A stretch of 5,116 nt of DNA from DATLFI01 sp035524895 (GTDB lineage Bacteria > Acidobacteriota > Thermoanaerobaculia > Multivoradales > Multivoraceae): assembly GCA_035524895.1 (NCBI GenBank), contig DATLFI010000015.1:1-5116 (forward strand). Direction: 5' to 3'. Shown here piece after piece: positions 4,045 to 5,116 of this stretch; positions within the stretch are counted from its first letter, which is position 1, and every line of letters starts with the position of its first letter. The notes under the pieces were generated by a model. It searched no databases. It saw only the letters and a program-made list of their open reading frames with translations, and was not told the origin of the DNA. Position numbers and translations under genes: made by a program.

Positions 4045-5031
4045 TCAGGGATAGGAAAAAAGGACCTCTAGCTTGTCAGTTCTCTCCTCGAGTTCCAGCT
4101 TGCCCTCTTCGGTGCCACGGACCGTCTTGCTCCACGTGTACGAGTGAGGAATCAGGCTCTCGGGCTCGGTCACGAGCTGAACCAAGTTCTCGAGCTCGAG
4201 TGAGCTCGCTCCGGCAGCCGACCACGACTGCTTGCCCCCGAGCATCGCCCCGATCATCGACATCATCGAGTTCGCCGCCAGCCGGGTCTCCTCGCTGTCG
4301 GCCGTCCGCCGCATCTCGAGCTCGACGCAATCGCGCACGACTCCGCTGCGGCTGCAGGGTGTCCGGCGGCTAACGCCGAAGTAGCGAACCGCCCCCGGCA
4401 GTCCGTCCGGGGACCGCTCGCGGTCCACGTCGATGCGTGCCGGCTCTGCCCCCTCCCATTCGAGGTTCGCACCCACCCAGAACCCGACCAGAGCGTCCCA
4501 CTGGTCTTCCGCGTTACCCTCGAGCACCGGTTCGGAACGAAGCATGTCGAACGCGAGCCTCACTTCGGGCGTCTCGCCGCCCGCTCGACCGAGCATCGAG
4601 AACAGGCGCTCCAGGTCCGCCTGCAGCGTTGTCAGATCGTGCATTCCGACGAAGTCCCCTTCGCGGGTCACGACGTAATCGGGAACGATGTTGACCAAAA
4701 TCGCCATCAACTCCGTGGGGCGGCTGGGCGGCGGGGGGCCGTGCGGACCGAACGATCCCATCTGCAGATCGTCGAACCGGAGCCTCAGATCGTCATCCAC
4801 CGGCTCGAGCGACAGGCGGTAATTCGCCTCGATCGAGTGTGTCGCGTGCTCGTCGCCGGCGCGGATGCGGGTCCGCGTAGCGGTTACGTTCGCCTCGAGG
4901 CCCACCGGCCAGGCGAAGGCTAGCCTTGTCCGTCGCGGTTGGTGGTGCTCAGGCGCCGTGTGTTCGGCGCCTCTAAGGGGCACGGCGAGCAACACCACGA
5001 GACAGCACGCGAACCTCCTCCCAGTCGCCAT
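4045..5031 (-). CDS. Exported protein of unknown function
   Basis: This is a 328-residue protein with a likely Sec signal peptide: basic MATGRR, then hydrophobic FACCLVVLLAVPL, then a probable cleavage site near LRG-A or RGA-E (residues 19-23). The two cysteines sit early in the hydrophobic core, not in a lipobox, so a lipoprotein is unlikely. The mature part has alternating strand-like segments (ANVTATRTRIRAG, ANYRLSLEPVDDDLRLRFDD) and helices around 131-165. Two cysteines (226 and 235, in PCSRSGVVRDC) may form a disulfide. No catalytic motif is recognisable; a beta-rich periplasmic or surface domain is likely. ATG 5031 is chosen because GGAGGT lies just upstream (spacing about three bases, short) and the signal peptide begins there. 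ATG 5070 and GTG 5091 are alternatives in the same frame. It appears unrelated to the phage-like genes and is probably chromosomal. Confidence 0.72.
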   Translation of the reverse strand: MATGRRFACCLVVLLAVPLRGAEHTAPEHHQPRRTRLAFAWPVGLEANVTATRTRIRAGDEHATHSIEANYRLSLEPVDDDLRLRFDDLQMGSFGPHGPPPPSRPTELMAILVNIVPDYVVTREGDFVGMHDLTTLQADLERLFSMLGRAGGETPEVRLAFDMLRSEPVLEGNAEDQWDALVGFWVGANLEWEGAEPARIDVDRERSPDGLPGAVRYFGVSRRTPCSRSGVVRDCVELEMRRTADSEETRLAANSMMSMIGAMLGGKQSWSAAGASSLELENLVQLVTEPESLIPHSYTWSKTVRGTEEGKLELEERTDKLEVLFSYP

Positions 5032-5092
5032 CCGACCTCCGCCGTCTGCGAGCCCTCGGGACCCGGTCATCGAGGCCCCCGCCACTGTCACG

Positions 5093-5098
5093 ATTATC
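5093..5098 (-). promoter_or_regulatory. Candidate -10 box for the exported-protein gene
   Basis: On the minus strand GATAAT matches five of six -10 bases. It would start RNA near 5086, about 55 bases before ATG 5031. The matching -35 would fall at or beyond the window edge, so the promoter cannot be completed. If it is used, GTG 5091 cannot be the start codon. Confidence 0.3.
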
Positions 5099-5116
5099 CT
5101 GGAGTCATCCTATCCC

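Noticed and set aside
1..5116. CRISPR array, tRNA, rRNA or insertion sequence
   Set aside because: No regularly spaced repeats, no tRNA T-loop/acceptor pattern and no transposase motif were found on either strand.

Overview
The window is GC-rich DNA with coding-type G/C bias at third codon positions and frequent GTG and TTG starts. This suits a high-GC bacterium, with Myxococcota or another environmental phylum as a guess; no marker gene fixes the taxon. Most of it looks like the control and replication/packaging segment of a temperate phage or phage satellite, next to a toxin-antitoxin pair and a probable chromosomal gene for an exported protein.

Left two thirds (1-2618, minus strand): a tightly packed operon is read right to left. 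Its order is a 74-residue AlpA/excisionase-type helix-turn-helix protein (2618-2394), a 75-residue putative small winged-helix protein (2387-2160), a 392-residue replication-initiator-like DNA-binding protein (2123-945), a terminase small subunit (948-346), and a helical charged protein cut off by the window edge (349-1). The last three are joined by 4-base stop/start overlaps (TTGA, then ATGA), so translational coupling is likely. A good sigma-70-type promoter (TTGACA, 18 bp, TATACT) drives the operon.

Switch region (2619-2744): the operon diverges from a Cro/C1-type (XRE) regulator on the plus strand (2745-3047). A 15-bp inverted repeat lies inside the spacer of the operon promoter, as expected for the binding site of a repressor or of the AlpA-like protein. 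A short intrinsic terminator follows the regulator.

Right part, plus strand: a DUF433 antitoxin (3138-3368) and a DUF5615 PIN-like toxin (3365-3739) overlap by TTGA. The antitoxin has a -10 box placed so that its mRNA may be leaderless. About 305 bp without an intact gene follow (3740-4044). They hold a 10-bp inverted repeat and what may be the 3' tail of a broken gene, so this is a candidate element/host junction. The window ends with a minus-strand gene for an exported protein of unknown function (5031-4045).

The most interesting point is gene order. Divergent repressor/AlpA regulators, then an initiator-like protein, then a small terminase subunit coupled directly to it, with no integrase, large terminase or structural gene in view, resembles a phage-inducible chromosomal island (PICI) more than a standard prophage. 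A compact prophage with a large terminase just outside the window is the main alternative.
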